Below, in pieces: positions 14,181 to 16,346 of a DNA stretch of 16,346 nucleotides. The DNA lies in the NCBI GenBank assembly GCA_947384645.1, contig CANDHX010000007.1, forward strand, positions 1 through 16,346. The letters run 5' to 3'. How positions within the stretch are numbered: the first letter of the stretch is position 1; each line of letters opens with the position of its first letter. This stretch comes from an uncultured Mycoplasmatota bacterium (GTDB lineage Bacteria; Bacillota_I; Bacilli_A; RF39; UBA660). Below the pieces are notes generated by a model that saw only the letters and a program-made list of their open reading frames with translations, did not search any database and had not been told where the DNA came from. Made by a program: the position numbers and the translations under genes.

Positions 14181-14793
14181 AGAACTCAAAAAAACAGAAA
14201 AAGGTAATGCTTTAATAAAGTTATCGCTATATTCTGTTTTCCTCATATTAGTAATCGTTTTGTTGATGATAGGAAATAGAATAGAACCTAATAGAAAAAC
14301 GCTTAAAAAAGATAACATCGATTCTAAAAATGAATCGGTTTTACAAAAACAAGATAAGCTTACTTATTTCGAAAAACAGGAAAAACTTTATCAAAAACCA
14401 TTCGAGTTTACTTATACAGTAACGAATAATGATAAAAAAATTACGTACATCGGAAAAAACGACTTAAATAAAATAGAGGGAATAAAAGAAACAGATGAAG
14501 AACTGATAAGGTATACGATTGAAGAAGGAATTGCTTATAGAATAAGACTCTCTTCAAAAGAAGAAATATCTAATATCTACGAAGGACTAGACGAAAGACT
14601 TTTTTCCTTTAAAAACCTCTTCGAAAGCCTAAATTCTCTTGAAATGAAAGTCGAAATAACAGACGAATTAAAAAAGTACATTTATAAAGACTACGACGAA
14701 TACGATATAACGGTAACCACTAATGCCCAAGAAATTACAAACATATATATTGAGAATAGTATCATTACATACGATTTCAAATTCACATATTGA
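14164..14793 (+). CDS. Uncharacterised single-pass membrane protein
   Basis: I do not recognise this 209-aa protein. A short basic cytoplasmic segment (1-18) is followed by one TM helix (about 19-38, SLYSVFLILVIVLLMIG) with no signal-peptidase site, so it should be a type II anchor with its C-terminal part outside. A Lys/Asn/Glu/Gln-rich stalk (about 40-78) leads to a mixed alpha/beta domain (about 79-209), whose alternating strands include FEFTYTVTNN near the start and TYDFKFTY at the end. The start overlaps fmt by 17 nt in another frame, with a modest SD AAAGGG (14148-14153), so it is probably expressed from the fmt transcript by coupling. It ends in TGA, useful evidence that TGA is a stop here. 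It is followed after 20 nt by the AI-2E-family gene. Confidence 0.85.
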   Translation: MFEKIKELKKTEKGNALIKLSLYSVFLILVIVLLMIGNRIEPNRKTLKKDNIDSKNESVLQKQDKLTYFEKQEKLYQKPFEFTYTVTNNDKKITYIGKNDLNKIEGIKETDEELIRYTIEEGIAYRIRLSSKEEISNIYEGLDERLFSFKNLFESLNSLEMKVEITDELKKYIYKDYDEYDITVTTNAQEITNIYIENSIITYDFKFTY

Positions 14794-14813
14794 TATAAGA
14801 AAGGATTAGACAC

Positions 14814-15992
14814 ATGAGAGAAAAATTCAAACAAAACGACTATTTGAATTGGGGGTTGACTCTTTTTGCTGTCATCGCAGCTGCCATTCTGCTAGTGTTC
14901 ATACTTCTAAAAATGGAAATAATAGTTAATCTAATACTGAAATTATTTTCTATTTTAACACCAATTATTCTAGGAATTTTATTCGCTTATCTTTTAAACC
15001 CATTAGTCAAGATAATCGAAAAAAACATAGCAGAGAAAGTCATGAATTACATAAACAAAAATGTCTTTAAAAAGATGAAAAATAAAAAGAAAAAAATTCG
15101 AATCATGGCTATAACATTAACATACTTACTAGCATTCATAATGATTGTACTATTTATCGAATTCGTAATACCGAGCCTTTTAGAAAGCTTAAACTTGATG
15201 ATTACGAACATTCCAAAATACATAAATAACATCTATGACTATCTTAAAGACATCCTAAAAAGCAACCAAGAACTGATGACCATGATAGATGAATTAAACA
15301 CGGATATCATGGACTTCGTAGGAAAAATCGTGTTGCCTTCTATGGATACGATTTTAACTAATATAACTCAAGGTTTTTCTTCTTTGATAAAATGGATTAT
15401 AAACATATTAATAGGGCTTATCGTCTCCGTCTATTTGATATATGATAAAGACTCCTTCGTAACAGGAGCTAAAAGAGTATTAAAAGCAACGCTTCCAGAT
15501 AAAATATATGAAACAGTGATGACTACGCTCAGCTATACAGATAAAATTTTTGGGGGATTTATGATTGCTAAAATAATCGATTCCTTCCTAATAGGCATAA
15601 TCACTTTCATAATAATATCGATTTTCAAAATTCCATATGCTCTAATCATCTCAGTTATAGTTGGAGTCACCAACATAATTCCATATTTTGGTCCTTTTAT
15701 AGGAGCTCTTCCTTGTGCAGGTCTTCTTCTCTTGATAGAACCTGCTAAGAGTTTGACATTTTGCATATTGATATTCTTAATTCAACAGTTCGATGGGAAT
15801 ATACTAGGACCAAAACTAATAGGCAATAGAACAGGAGTTAAAAGCTTTTGGGTACTGTTCTCGATATTATTGTTTGGTGGAATATTCGGCTTTGTTGGTA
15901 TGATTTTTGGAGTCCCAATATTCGCTGTCATTCATTCGGTTATTAATAATTTAATAAATAAAAAACTCGCCAAAAAAGAAGCGACTTCATAA
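14814..15992 (+). CDS. AI-2E family transporter (PF01594-type membrane protein)
   Basis: A 392-aa polytopic membrane protein. The family was named from E. coli TqsA, implicated in autoinducer-2 export; other members act as ion/proton antiporters, so substrate is open. Seen: TM segments at about 14-36 and 38-62, a strongly basic loop around 76-99 (KKMKNKKKKIR), a TM at about 100-125, and a long extracytoplasmic helical stretch about 126-190. A further group of TMs follows from 190 to 380, carrying the family signatures GVTNIIPYFGPFIGA and QQFDGNILGPKLIGN, then GVKSFWVLFSILLFGG and GMIFGVPIFAVI near the end. The SD AAAGGA is 8 nt before ATG. It is probably co-transcribed with fmt and the small membrane protein; no convincing terminator was found after it. 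Confidence 0.93.
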   Translation: MREKFKQNDYLNWGLTLFAVIAAAILLVFILLKMEIIVNLILKLFSILTPIILGILFAYLLNPLVKIIEKNIAEKVMNYINKNVFKKMKNKKKKIRIMAITLTYLLAFIMIVLFIEFVIPSLLESLNLMITNIPKYINNIYDYLKDILKSNQELMTMIDELNTDIMDFVGKIVLPSMDTILTNITQGFSSLIKWIINILIGLIVSVYLIYDKDSFVTGAKRVLKATLPDKIYETVMTTLSYTDKIFGGFMIAKIIDSFLIGIITFIIISIFKIPYALIISVIVGVTNIIPYFGPFIGALPCAGLLLLIEPAKSLTFCILIFLIQQFDGNILGPKLIGNRTGVKSFWVLFSILLFGGIFGFVGMIFGVPIFAVIHSVINNLINKKLAKKEATS

Positions 15993-16034
15993 TAAAAAGC
16001 ACAAAAAATGACCAAAAAAAATCGATACTAAGCC

Positions 16035-16063
16035 TTGCTAAAAACTTGCCCATTTGATATAAT
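16035..16063 (+). promoter_or_regulatory. Strong sigma-A promoter, extended -10, for the 3' partial gene
   Basis: TTGCTA (16035-16040) and a perfect TATAAT (16058-16063) are separated by 17 bp. TG at 16055-16056 gives an extended -10 (TGATATAAT). The expected start is near 16070, about 19 nt before the ATG. Confidence 0.82.
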
Positions 16064-16088
16064 CTTAACAGAATAGAGGGTATATGTA

Positions 16089-16346
16089 ATGAATCAAGGT
16101 AACAAAAAGTATTCCTATTATGTAAACTTTACTACAGAGATGTTTTTAGCTGCCAAAGAACTTTTAAAAAGTATGCCAGCATTTTATAACAAAGTATATT
16201 TTTCGTCTAAATTTGCCAGTGCTTTATGGAGTGGAGACAAAGAAGAGATGTTCACTAATGTTACTCTTCTCACAGAAGCAGAAAACATAGACAATTTAAG
16301 AAAAATAATAAAAGCAAACTTCTTATATATAAACGACTGGGATTCG
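16089..16346 (+). CDS. Uncharacterised protein, 5' part only (window ends)
   Basis: The frame opens at ATG 16089 and stays open for 86 codons to the window edge. AGAGGG (16075-16080) lies 8 nt upstream and a strong promoter just before, so the start is well supported. An earlier ATG at 16084 is followed at once by TAA. The visible protein starts MNQGNKKYSYYVNFTTEMF and continues with no signal peptide or TM. It is rich in aromatic residues, with AAKELLKSMPAFYNKVYF and NIDNLRKIIKANFLY reading as helices. I do not recognise it, and with the C-terminal part missing no function can be given. Confidence 0.75.
   Translation, partial: MNQGNKKYSYYVNFTTEMFLAAKELLKSMPAFYNKVYFSSKFASALWSGDKEEMFTNVTLLTEAENIDNLRKIIKANFLYINDWDS

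Noticed and set aside
15979..15989. GAAG-CGA-CTTC hairpin at the end of the AI-2E gene as a terminator
   Set aside because: Only a 4-bp stem with a 3-nt loop and no T-run, lying inside the coding sequence.
1..16346. CRISPR array, tRNA, rRNA, insertion sequence or prophage
   Set aside because: No short direct-repeat array, cloverleaf, rRNA-like tract, transposase or phage structural gene was seen on either strand.

Overview
This AT-rich window (about one third G+C by eye) comes from a low-GC Gram-positive bacterium, most likely an uncultured Bacilli- or Erysipelotrichia-like member of the Bacillota. The evidence is a ParE closest in wording to staphylococcal and streptococcal ParE, an L19 gene with its own leader, an LCP-family cell-wall enzyme, strong AAAGGAG-type ribosome binding sites, and sigma-A promoters with 17-bp spacers and frequent TGn extended -10 boxes. 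The gene at 14164 ends in TGA and no in-frame TGA was needed, so the standard bacterial code applies rather than the Mycoplasma code. Every gene is on the + strand. I see no insertion sequence, prophage, CRISPR array, tRNA or rRNA.

Layout. Positions 24-3840 hold a tight cluster: parE (topoisomerase IV subunit B), an unrecognised 331-aa gene, and a Xer-type tyrosine recombinase whose start overlaps the preceding stop (TAATG). Positions 3869-4380 are a self-contained rplS unit with extended -10 promoter, about 98 nt of structured leader, L19 and terminator. Positions 4478-8179 are a second self-contained unit: a strong promoter, a short foldable 5' UTR, and a 1194-aa surface protein. That protein has a signal peptide, a cohesin-like domain, a two-helix membrane hairpin, a dockerin, and four tandem repeats of about 200 residues. 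Next come exoA (exodeoxyribonuclease III-type AP endonuclease, 8252-9004) and lon (9233-11524). A three-TM LCP-family protein (11578-13134) follows, with a hairpin lying across the lon/LCP junction. Then come fmt (13239-14180), an overlapping small membrane protein (14164-14793), an AI-2E-family membrane protein (14814-15992), and the first 86 codons of an unrecognised gene that runs off the end.

How the genes fit together. Most are housekeeping: chromosome decatenation and dimer resolution (parE, xer), translation (rplS, fmt), DNA repair (exoA), proteolysis (lon) and wall polymer attachment (LCP). They look like independent short transcription units rather than one pathway. The part furthest from routine annotation is the 1194-aa cohesin/dockerin protein and its leader. 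Secondary points are the natural Asn in the quinolone-determining position of ParE, the SD-masking hairpin between lon and the LCP gene, and the unknown gene between parE and xer where parC would often be expected.
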